Assembly (NCBI GenBank): GCA_030621515.1
Contig: JAUXHN010000014.1
Location: forward strand, 1-39,407
Direction of reading: 5' to 3'
Length of the DNA stretch: 39,407 nucleotides
Source of the DNA: Deltaproteobacteria bacterium
Lineage (GTDB): Bacteria; Myxococcota_A; Polyangia; JAAYKL01
The position numbers and the translations under genes were made by a program. This document shows positions 27,375 through 35,633 of this stretch, piece by piece. The notes under the pieces are model-generated. The model saw only the letters and a program-made list of their open reading frames with translations, did not search any database and was not told the origin of the DNA. The stretch's first letter is position 1. Every line of letters starts with the position of its first letter.

Positions 27375-30121
27375 CGGTCCCGCCCGCCGCCTGCGCCCTC
27401 CCGCGAGTCGATGTAGCCCAGGGCGCGCAACCGCTTTTGCAGATTGCGGTAGAAGTCCTGTGTTTCTTGCGACGGTTGACCGGCCGGCACCGTGTGCTGA
27501 TCGATCCACTCCTCGAGGCGAACGAGCAGCTCCTCGCCCCGATCTCCGCTGCCGGCGAGGTTGACGAGTTCTCCGGGGTCAGCTTGCAGGTCGAACAGCT
27601 CCCGCAGACCCTCGCGGGGATTCAGAATTGCCTTGCGCCGCTCGCTGACCAGCGTGAACTGATTGGGCTTGTTTTTCGCTCCAGCGCGATCGCGACCATT
27701 GCCGGCGTATAACCACGTACGGGCGACCACCTCGCCCCGGGGGCGAGGAGTCCTGCCGGCCGAAGCCTCGCGCACGATATCGTTCACCCAGAAAGTAGAT
27801 GCGGCGCCGAGCACCCGACCGGACTTCTTTGAGCGGGGGTTGTAGATGATCAACGGCACATGCACCAGCTCGTCGTGCACCGTAGCGCCGTGGCCGATCC
27901 GAGTCCGTTCCTTGAACTCCTCGCCGTGGTCGGAGAACAGGATGACCAGGGTATTCTCGGCCAGGCCCAGGGTGTCGAGCCGATCGAGCAGCTGGCCCAC
28001 GTACCGGTCGGTGTGGAACAGCTCGGCCTGGTGCAACGCGACGAGGCACTCTACCTCCGTGGGAGTCAAGCTGTCCTCGATCCGACGGATCTCGTCCACG
28101 TCGAGGTTGTTCACCACTCTCCCACAGCGCTCCGGGTCGTACCCGAACCGGCGCTCCACCTCGGATGGAGGCGCGTAGTTCAGGTGCGGATCCAAGTAGT
28201 GCACCCAGAGAAAGAACCGGTCGTCCCGGTGCTGCCCAAGCCATCGGGACACCTCGTTGGTAAGCTGGGGCGCGGTCACGCTGTACCGGCCCTTGCTGAT
28301 GTTGGTCACCTCTTGGAAGCCGCGCATCAGGTTTCCTGGGGCGGTTTGCTCGTTGTCCGTCATGTTGAGGGCGTAGTGATCGGTGAGCGCGGCCGTGGTG
28401 AAACCCCGCGCTGTCATCTCCTCGCCGAGGAACGATTGCTTCTCGTAGTGAGCCAGCACGTGTTCCATGGGCTCGTTGGCGATCAGCGACCCGGACATGA
28501 TCGCGGTGAATGCGGGCAGGGTAACCGGCGCCGGGCTGTAGGCGTTCTCGAACAGGATGCTCTTCTCGGCGTAGGCGCAGATATTGGGAGTGGTGTCTCT
28601 CTCGTTGCCGTAACACGGCAGGTGATCGGCACGGACCGTGTCGATGGTGAGCAGCAGTACGTTGCAATCGGGGCACGCCAGACCGGATAAGGCCTCTTTA
28701 ACGGACAACGAGTCGTCCTTCACCAAATAGCCGAGCGCCTCGAGCCGCGCGCGCTGCTCGGCGTCAACATCGACCTTGTCGGGGCGCTCCGCCGCCGGCC
28801 TGGCCGCCCAGTCCAGGCGGGCGGCCTTTAACTCGTCGAGCCGAGCCTCGAGGCGATCCTGCTCCTCGGGGTACGCCGCAGCGAGGTCGTCCTGCTCGCC
28901 CGGGTCGCGCTCGAGGTCGAACAGTTGCTGACCGTTCTCCCGGCGGCGGTTGTAGTACTTCCACTTGCCCAGGTGCAGGCTCTCTGGTAGCTCGTTCTCC
29001 ACCGCGTCCCGCTGGGCCACCGACTCCTCGATCGAACTCTCTCCGTCCAGGGCGAAGCCGAGCAGGCTCTGGCCGTCGATCCCTCGGGCCGGCGGCAGAT
29101 CGGCCGCCTCGAGCAGGGTGGGAAGGATGTCGATGCCGCGGGAGATACCGCGTACTCTCTTGCCGGCCAGGACTTTCCCCGGCAGCTTGACGATCAACGG
29201 CACGCGCAGCAGCTCGTCGTACAGGGTGTGCGAGTGCCACCCCATCCAGCCGTGCTCGCCGAACTCCTCGCCGTGGTCCGAAGTGAAGACGATCAGGGTG
29301 TCGTCGTACAGGCCGAGCTTCTGGAGCTGCGACACCAGATTGCCGAACGCCTCGTCTACCGAGTGGATCTCCGCGCCGTAGGTGGCGATGATGTGGCGGC
29401 GATCATCGTCGTCGATCTCGAGCTGGCCGTGGTTGATCTTGTTGAGCAGATCCTTGTCGATGTAGTCCGGCAGCTCGCCGTCGTAGCGGTGGCCGATGGC
29501 GTCGAGATGGCGCTGCTCTGCCAGGTAGGGATGGTGCGGCTCGTAGGTGTGGAGGAAAAGGAAGAACTGCTCGTCCTGATGCTGTTCGAGCCAGTCGTTG
29601 GCCTGCTCGACCGTCTTGCGGAAGCGAGCGCGGATCCCCCGCTTGAACACCGTGTTGTACTCGTCGAACCCCTGGCTGAAGCCCCAGAGCCGATCGACCT
29701 GTCCGGAGTCGCTGAAGCCCGCGGTGCGGTAGCCGCCGGCCTTGAAGAGCTCGGCCATGGTGACCATCTCTTCGGGCAACGGCACCTTGCGAGAGAAGAA
29801 CGCCCCGTGGTGGGATGGGATCAGCGAGGTGAAGATGGAGGCGTGGGACGGCTCGGTGGACGGGGCCTGGGCCAGGCTGGTCTCGAACAGGACCGCGTCC
29901 CGCGCGAAGCGGTCGACGAACGGCGAGGTGGGGTGCTCCCACCCGTAGCAACCGAGGTGATCGGCCCGCAGTGTATCGATGGAAATCAAGATCACGTTGG
30001 CGCCCTTCCACGGCCAGGGTGCCCCGGACTGTTCGCGACCCACGAGTCGGAGCAGGGCGAACAGCACCATCAGGCCACACGCGGCGGCGATCACAACAGC
30101 GACTATTGTTTTCCTTCTCAT
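27371..30121 (-). CDS. Tandem fusion of two sulfatase-fold (alkaline phosphatase superfamily) domains with N-terminal TM anchor
   Basis: Domain 1 NVILISIDTLRADHLGCYGWEHPTSP...STEPSHASIFTS...FTSDHGEEFGEHG; domain 2 NVLLLTIDTVRADHLPCYGNERDTTP...VTLPAFTAIMSG...LFSDHGEEFKERT. Confidence 0.9.
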   Translation of the reverse strand: MRRKTIVAVVIAAACGLMVLFALLRLVGREQSGAPWPWKGANVILISIDTLRADHLGCYGWEHPTSPFVDRFARDAVLFETSLAQAPSTEPSHASIFTSLIPSHHGAFFSRKVPLPEEMVTMAELFKAGGYRTAGFSDSGQVDRLWGFSQGFDEYNTVFKRGIRARFRKTVEQANDWLEQHQDEQFFLFLHTYEPHHPYLAEQRHLDAIGHRYDGELPDYIDKDLLNKINHGQLEIDDDDRRHIIATYGAEIHSVDEAFGNLVSQLQKLGLYDDTLIVFTSDHGEEFGEHGWMGWHSHTLYDELLRVPLIVKLPGKVLAGKRVRGISRGIDILPTLLEAADLPPARGIDGQSLLGFALDGESSIEESVAQRDAVENELPESLHLGKWKYYNRRRENGQQLFDLERDPGEQDDLAAAYPEEQDRLEARLDELKAARLDWAARPAAERPDKVDVDAEQRARLEALGYLVKDDSLSVKEALSGLACPDCNVLLLTIDTVRADHLPCYGNERDTTPNICAYAEKSILFENAYSPAPVTLPAFTAIMSGSLIANEPMEHVLAHYEKQSFLGEEMTARGFTTAALTDHYALNMTDNEQTAPGNLMRGFQEVTNISKGRYSVTAPQLTNEVSRWLGQHRDDRFFLWVHYLDPHLNYAPPSEVERRFGYDPERCGRVVNNLDVDEIRRIEDSLTPTEVECLVALHQAELFHTDRYVGQLLDRLDTLGLAENTLVILFSDHGEEFKERTRIGHGATVHDELVHVPLIIYNPRSKKSGRVLGAASTFWVNDIVREASAGRTPRPRGEVVARTWLYAGNGRDRAGAKNKPNQFTLVSERRKAILNPREGLRELFDLQADPGELVNLAGSGDRGEELLVRLEEWIDQHTVPAGQPSQETQDFYRNLQKRLRALGYIDSREGAGGGRDR

Positions 30122-30166
30122 GATAAGCTGCAATTCATACGATATTCCCGTGTATTTATAAAGCGA

Positions 30167-31855
30167 TCAACGATCCAAAGAAGACAGGTGCTGTAGGTGT
30201 TTCCTGGCCCGCTCGACGTACATGGCGTCCTTGTTCTGCTTCCCCAGTTCGAGCACGCGCTCCCACGCGGTGACGGCTCTTGCGCGGCGCTTCGGCATTC
30301 TTTCCGTCATCAACGCCAGGTTGTGATGGGAGGAGATGTATTGCGGATTGAGATCGATCGATCTCTCGTACTCCTCGACGGCCCTGTCGATCTTTTTCAT
30401 CTGCCGGAACTTGTTCCCGAGATTGTAGTGGACCATGAATCGGCTGCCTGTCTCGTCCACCAGATCCATCTGCGTGACCGCGATACCAAGGGCGAGGGCG
30501 CCCGCGGCCAGTCCGATGGGGATCATTCGCTTCTTGCGGATCTTTTCGAATAACCAGATGACCCCGTAGGCCGCAAACAGGACCAGGAACGGCGCGACGG
30601 GCATCCTGTAATGAGAGAGAACGAAGAAAATCATCAACGACACCACGTAGGTGAGCACCATGGCGTACAGGGGGAACACCATCGCCTCTTTCTTTTTCCA
30701 CGCGAGCGCCATCCCGAGCAATGCGAGGGGCGCTACCAGCCCGAACGTGGGCAACGGTAATTTCATAACCGACGAGAAGTTGCGCGACGATGGATAGTCG
30801 CGGCTGTTGCCGGACTCGAATTCATTGAAGAACAGGCCGAGCTTCAATCCCAGGAGGCGGATCCATTGACCGGGGTGAGCGGCTATATGAGACGACGCCC
30901 GGTTCCACCAGTACCTGGAGATCTCCGACGGCGCGAGATCTTCGCCCATATCGCCGCTGGCCACCTTCGCGTACGCCAGCCGTTGCTGCATCGGGTCATC
31001 CGCCCGGGTCGGAGGGAACACGGACGGGACTCTGAAGACCCCTGTCGCCCCGGGCCCGTTGCCTATGTAGAAATTCGCGCCGCCCTGGGCGCTGATCAAC
31101 ACGATATCGTCTCCCACCACCAGGTTGCGAAAAGTGACCGGGAGGACCACTGCGCACGTCGATACGCCGAACACCAACGCCATGACAAACAGTCGCGTTC
31201 TGGAAAGCCTGCGGTGAAACGAGAAGTACATCCAGGGCAATATGGGGATGACGAGAAGGAGGACGTTGGGTCTGGCGAGGGCGCTGATGCCGAGGAGCGC
31301 TCCGGCCAGAGCCCAATTAAGGATGCCCGGCCGGGACGAAGCCCGAACCAGCGCCAGCGCCAGCAGGAGGTTGAGCGGAGTCTGGATGGCGGCGACCAGG
31401 AGGACTCCGTCGTAGAAGACCGACATGGAGTACACCGACCACGTGAGCGCGGCCAGTGCTCCTGTCGCGGCGCCGAGGGTTCGCTTGCCCAGGAGGTAAA
31501 TCAGCGCGCAACTCCCCGCCCCGATCACCAGCTGGAAGAGCCTGGCCGCGTAGATACTCGCTCCGGTGATCTTGTACAGGATGCCGAGCGTGTAGGGGTA
31601 AAGGGGGGCCAGGAAGAAAACGTCGTCTCCGAGCCACTCCCCAGAGGCTATCCGGGTCGCCCACTCGTGATACACACCCGGATCCACGGAGGGAAAATAG
31701 AAGTACGGATCGTTCGCTTCTATCTGGAAAAAATGAACCAGCCGCACCAGGAGCCCCAGCGCCACCAGACCGATGACGACCAGGCGCTCGTGCTTCTCCA
31801 CCATCGCGGATAACCCGATCTTGGGGGTTGTCGCCTTTGATTTCGACCTGGCCAT
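30167..31855 (-). CDS. GT-C-fold membrane glycosyltransferase (GT39-like) with C-terminal TPR region
   Basis: SVDPGVYHEWATRIASGEWLGDDVFFLAPLYPYTLGILYKITG, multiple TM; C-terminus VHYNLGNKFRQMKKIDRAVEEYERSIDLNPQYISSHHNLALM is TPR. Confidence 0.85.
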   Translation of the reverse strand: MARSKSKATTPKIGLSAMVEKHERLVVIGLVALGLLVRLVHFFQIEANDPYFYFPSVDPGVYHEWATRIASGEWLGDDVFFLAPLYPYTLGILYKITGASIYAARLFQLVIGAGSCALIYLLGKRTLGAATGALAALTWSVYSMSVFYDGVLLVAAIQTPLNLLLALALVRASSRPGILNWALAGALLGISALARPNVLLLVIPILPWMYFSFHRRLSRTRLFVMALVFGVSTCAVVLPVTFRNLVVGDDIVLISAQGGANFYIGNGPGATGVFRVPSVFPPTRADDPMQQRLAYAKVASGDMGEDLAPSEISRYWWNRASSHIAAHPGQWIRLLGLKLGLFFNEFESGNSRDYPSSRNFSSVMKLPLPTFGLVAPLALLGMALAWKKKEAMVFPLYAMVLTYVVSLMIFFVLSHYRMPVAPFLVLFAAYGVIWLFEKIRKKRMIPIGLAAGALALGIAVTQMDLVDETGSRFMVHYNLGNKFRQMKKIDRAVEEYERSIDLNPQYISSHHNLALMTERMPKRRARAVTAWERVLELGKQNKDAMYVERARKHLQHLSSLDR

Positions 31856-31955
31856 GGGCTGAATGATAACACTCAATCTCCGATTCTACTCTCAAGGATT
31901 TTCTGTTATCGTCGCGCTTGATTGACATGCATTTTCCGAGTCGAAGGAGCTTCAC

Positions 31956-32537
31956 ATGAAGAAGGTCGTTTTCATTACACTCCTGGCAGCAGTGTTTTCC
32001 TTGTCGTGCTCGAGCGGTCCGGAGGGGACCGGGACCGGCGATTGTGCGGATGACAAGGACAATGACGGAGACGGCCTGATCGATTGCGAGGACGACGGAT
32101 GCGACTTCGACGAGCGCTGTGCCGAGATCGCCCGCAAGGCCAGGGAGGCGGAAGACATTGCCACGGAGGCCAGGAAGAAGGCCGAGAAAGACGCTGCGGA
32201 GAAGGCCGCAAATGACGAGGCCAATCCGTATGTCGTGATAGACGACCTCTGGATTCAGCGGGCGCATAACGGAAGGAACGTGGCCCTGGACGCCGCCAGG
32301 GAATACTGCGAGCGCCTGAAACTGGCGGATCACAACGACTGGCGCCTTCCCACCGAGGCCGAGGCCGTGAAGGCCGCCAAGAGCAGAAAGCTCCTGTTCG
32401 AGGCCTTCGCGATGTGGACCTCGACCCTGCGTTCAAAGAAAAGAGGTGTCATTGTGGGCATTACCTCTGGCGCGGCGAACGAATTGGGCGTAATTTATGA
32501 TGGAGACTGCAGAGCCCGTTGTGTTCGGGTTAATTGA
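31956..32537 (+). CDS. Lipoprotein with Asp-rich calcium-binding-like repeat and DUF1566-like segment
   Basis: Lipobox AAVFSLSCSS; CADDKDNDGDGLIDCEDDGCDFDERC; DHNDWRLPTEAEA...MWTST. Confidence 0.7.
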   Translation: MKKVVFITLLAAVFSLSCSSGPEGTGTGDCADDKDNDGDGLIDCEDDGCDFDERCAEIARKAREAEDIATEARKKAEKDAAEKAANDEANPYVVIDDLWIQRAHNGRNVALDAAREYCERLKLADHNDWRLPTEAEAVKAAKSRKLLFEAFAMWTSTLRSKKRGVIVGITSGAANELGVIYDGDCRARCVRVN

Positions 32538-32606
32538 TTTTTCCGGTTTATGATATCGTGATCGAGGGTGCCTGACATTCCGGGCAACTCTTTTTTTTGA
32601 AAGCAA

Positions 32607-34385
32607 ATGGACTTCGTCGAGCACACAAGGCGATTGAACCGCGATCTTTACGACGCATGCGACAGGGCAGCTCTCAACAAGCTCGGCCGGTCGATGGATC
32701 GCGCCGGGAGTTTGTCCGTACTGCTCGAGGCAAACGACTCATCCCTCGACCCGTTCCCGGCGGGCCACCTGCGGGATCTCTCAAAAGTGCACCGCGAGTT
32801 CATGCGCTGGAAGGATGCTGCCAAGGAGATGCGTCGGGTGCTCGTGAAGAGCGGGCTGGGTCTTCCGGACGGCATCCTCTCGGAGATCGCCACGCCTCAT
32901 GAACTCGGCGCCCTCGAGCGCACCGCAAGGATGTGCCCTCGCTCCACTCATCCGGATCACGGAAGCTGGTCCTCGGCTGTCAAGGCGCACGTGGAGTTGT
33001 GGAACGCTTGTGTGGAGATCGGACTCTCCATGGGGACCGTCGCGATCACCGTCATCGATCCGGGTCACCCGGACGCGCAGGAGTACGCATCCATCGCGAT
33101 CTCCAGAGTCGACCTCAATGAGCTTCGCGGTTATCAATGGCTCGGCGCGCGCAGGGGCGAGCGCGCGGGAATGATCGGGATCGAACTGGACCTCCCGAAG
33201 AAGGATATCAAACAGCAAGGCGAGGCCCGCTTGTCCCTGTTGGGTCTGTCCTCGCAAAAGAGAGGCGTGGACAGCGTTCTCGAGGAGTTGGTCTGGAACA
33301 ACCTGGAGCCTGTGTTGGTTTCTCTCCTGGATCGAAAGGCTCGGGCCGAGGCGCTGGGCACCGCCGCGTCGGCATACGCGGGCCTTCTGGATACGCCTCC
33401 GCTGGCCTCAAAGGTGCTTGTTGCCGCGCACGTAAGCACCACGACGGCTCCCATCGGGGTAGCGGTCCTCTCCGGCGATGGTGCGCTGATCGCTCAGGAG
33501 GAGATCCTTGCGGGGACGGATGTGACTGCCCGGATCACTTCGATATTGGAAGAACACAGCCCCGACGCCGCCGTTCTCCCGGTAACGGCCAGTGATTCGG
33601 AGCGTTTACGCCTGCTCGAATCTACGCTCGAGCCCTTGCTGAAAGCCAGAATCCTCCCGGCGGCGCTCACCGAAGCGCGTGAGGGCCTCGATCACCCGCC
33701 GATGATCGCCGGCGCGATCGTTATTGGACGCAGGGCGTTGAACCCCGCAGTGGAGTACGGCGCGGTCAACCCCGCCTCTCTGGGACTCGGGGAGTATACA
33801 AGCGATATGGACGATGCGGTGCTCGCCGAGGTGCTCACCGAGACCCGGTTGATCACCCAGTGGGACCGCAAGCGTGGGAAGGGAGCATCCTCGAAGGGCG
33901 CCTTGTCGGGACCCAAGTCGGCGGGCGGGGTACGGTCGATCAAGCAGCTCAACCCACTTGTCAAAACAATCCGCGATCTCAAGCCGGGCATGGTGGTGGA
34001 CGGGATCGTCACCAACCTCACACGCTTCGGCGCCTTCGTGAATATCGGCCTCACAACGGAAGCGATGATCCACGTTTCCCAGCTCTCCGAAGAGTTTGTC
34101 GACGAGCCTTCCCAGGTGGTACGAGTCGGCCAGAACGTGAGCGCCAGGGTGCTCGAGGTCGTACCCGAGAAAAGCAGAATAGCCCTTTCCCTCAAGCCTG
34201 ACCCGGGCCCGATGGATCGCCAGGCTCCGCGCCGGGACACCCACAGGGAAAGACCCGCCGGGCCGGGATCTCCACAGATCGAAAAGTTGGGCGACAACAC
34301 TCAACGGCCAAAGAGATCGGGCAGCTCGGACAAGCCGAGCCGTTCCGCCGCACTGGCCGATCTGGATGCTCTGTTCAAGAAGTAA
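32607..34385 (+). CDS. Divergent, shortened Tex-like protein (YqgF-like region plus S1 domain)
   Basis: GAIVIGRRALNPAVEYGAVNPASLGLGEYTSDMD matches the Tex [29 protein letters not shown] pattern; C-terminal S1 GMVVDGIVTNLTRFGAFVNIGLTTEAMIHVSQLS. Confidence 0.82.
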   Translation: MDFVEHTRRLNRDLYDACDRAALNKLGRSMDRAGSLSVLLEANDSSLDPFPAGHLRDLSKVHREFMRWKDAAKEMRRVLVKSGLGLPDGILSEIATPHELGALERTARMCPRSTHPDHGSWSSAVKAHVELWNACVEIGLSMGTVAITVIDPGHPDAQEYASIAISRVDLNELRGYQWLGARRGERAGMIGIELDLPKKDIKQQGEARLSLLGLSSQKRGVDSVLEELVWNNLEPVLVSLLDRKARAEALGTAASAYAGLLDTPPLASKVLVAAHVSTTTAPIGVAVLSGDGALIAQEEILAGTDVTARITSILEEHSPDAAVLPVTASDSERLRLLESTLEPLLKARILPAALTEAREGLDHPPMIAGAIVIGRRALNPAVEYGAVNPASLGLGEYTSDMDDAVLAEVLTETRLITQWDRKRGKGASSKGALSGPKSAGGVRSIKQLNPLVKTIRDLKPGMVVDGIVTNLTRFGAFVNIGLTTEAMIHVSQLSEEFVDEPSQVVRVGQNVSARVLEVVPEKSRIALSLKPDPGPMDRQAPRRDTHRERPAGPGSPQIEKLGDNTQRPKRSGSSDKPSRSAALADLDALFKK

Positions 34386-34450
34386 TTACCCACATTTTTT
34401 TCGTTTTTGTGAGACAATAAATAGCTGACATGACAGCTTCCCAGGAGTGA

Positions 34451-35599
34451 ATGATGCGATCAGCCAATCCCTTATTTTGTTTCGTCGGAGCTTGCGGGCT
34501 ACTCCTCGTGGTCGGATGCCTGGATCAGGACACCCCATTCGAATCCGATGATGATTCCGTATGCACTGTGGGCGAGGAACAAGAGTGCTACTGCACCGCC
34601 GCGTTGACGGGAACTCAGACCTGCCTCCCGGATGAATCCGGCTGGAGCGATTGCGAATGCGGTTCGGACGCCGACACGGATACTGACACGGATACCGACA
34701 CAGATACCGACACGGATACGGATTGCGACGAACTGACCATGGACATCGATTACGCCACCGTGCGCATGGTTACCCTTCTGGACATGTCCAGTTCCATGCT
34801 GCCCGCCAACTTCGCCATTGCCCGGACGGCCATCACTAACTGGCTCACGGACATGGCGGGGCAACACATCGAGTTCGGGTTCGACACGTTTCCCGAAAAC
34901 CCGCTCGGCTCGTCCGGTTCGTGCGGTGTCAACACCTCTATCCCTTTCGAACCGACGATCGGAACGGAGGCGGGCATCATCAGCTGGCTCGCAAGCACCG
35001 GGGCACCCGACGGATTAACTCCACTGGCGTGCGGCCTGGACAACTTCAACAGCCTCACGTATTCGACCAATCTCCCGGGCGCGGGCATCGACTCGTATCT
35101 CATCGCGATCGTGGACGGACCCGACAACTGCGGATTGGACTGCACCGGCGGGAGCGTCACTAACGCGGAACTGACAACTATTACTGCGGATCTGCTCACC
35201 AACGATATTATGACCTTCGCGATAGGCCTGGGGACGGCTTACTCCCACTCCCAACTGGACGCCATTGCGGCGGCCGGCGGTACGGAGATCACGACACATC
35301 TCCCCTCCACAAACGCCACCGAGCTGGAAGGAGCCCTCAACATTATTGTGAGATCCTCCCTTGGATGTGTCTTCGATCTGCCCGATCCCGCTGCCCAGTC
35401 AAATCCCAATATGATAAACATTTATGTCGATTCTACCGTCATCCCTCAGAACGAAGGCTGCAGCTCCGGTGAGGGATGGCAGTGGGTGGGCACCGCACAC
35501 ACGGCTATTGAGCTGTGCGAGGACACGTGCGACGACGCCATTGTTTCGCTCCCGCCCCCGGTCACGGCGACCAAGGGTTGCCCCACAATAACAATTTGA
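34451..35599 (+). CDS. vWA-like lipoprotein with poly(Asp-Thr) linker
   Basis: Lipobox LLLVVGCLDQ; CTVGEEQECYCTAALTGTQTCLPDESGWSDCEC module; DADTDTDTDTDTDTDTDTDCD; VTLLDMSSSMLP (DxSxS MIDAS). Confidence 0.8.
   Translation: MMRSANPLFCFVGACGLLLVVGCLDQDTPFESDDDSVCTVGEEQECYCTAALTGTQTCLPDESGWSDCECGSDADTDTDTDTDTDTDTDTDCDELTMDIDYATVRMVTLLDMSSSMLPANFAIARTAITNWLTDMAGQHIEFGFDTFPENPLGSSGSCGVNTSIPFEPTIGTEAGIISWLASTGAPDGLTPLACGLDNFNSLTYSTNLPGAGIDSYLIAIVDGPDNCGLDCTGGSVTNAELTTITADLLTNDIMTFAIGLGTAYSHSQLDAIAAAGGTEITTHLPSTNATELEGALNIIVRSSLGCVFDLPDPAAQSNPNMINIYVDSTVIPQNEGCSSGEGWQWVGTAHTAIELCEDTCDDAIVSLPPPVTATKGCPTITI
34670..34720 (+). repeat. 12-bp tandem repeat (CCGACACGGATA-type, about 4 copies) encoding Asp-Thr dipeptides
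   Basis: CCGACACGGATA/CTGACACGGATA/CCGACACAGATA/CCGACACGGATA read directly. Confidence 0.9.
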
Positions 35600-35633
35600 G
35601 CTTTTCGGAAAATTCAGAGCGCCGATCCAGGAA

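Noticed and set aside
34670-34720. CRISPR-like repeat
   Set aside because: Contiguous in-frame 12-bp units with no spacers; a coding repeat.
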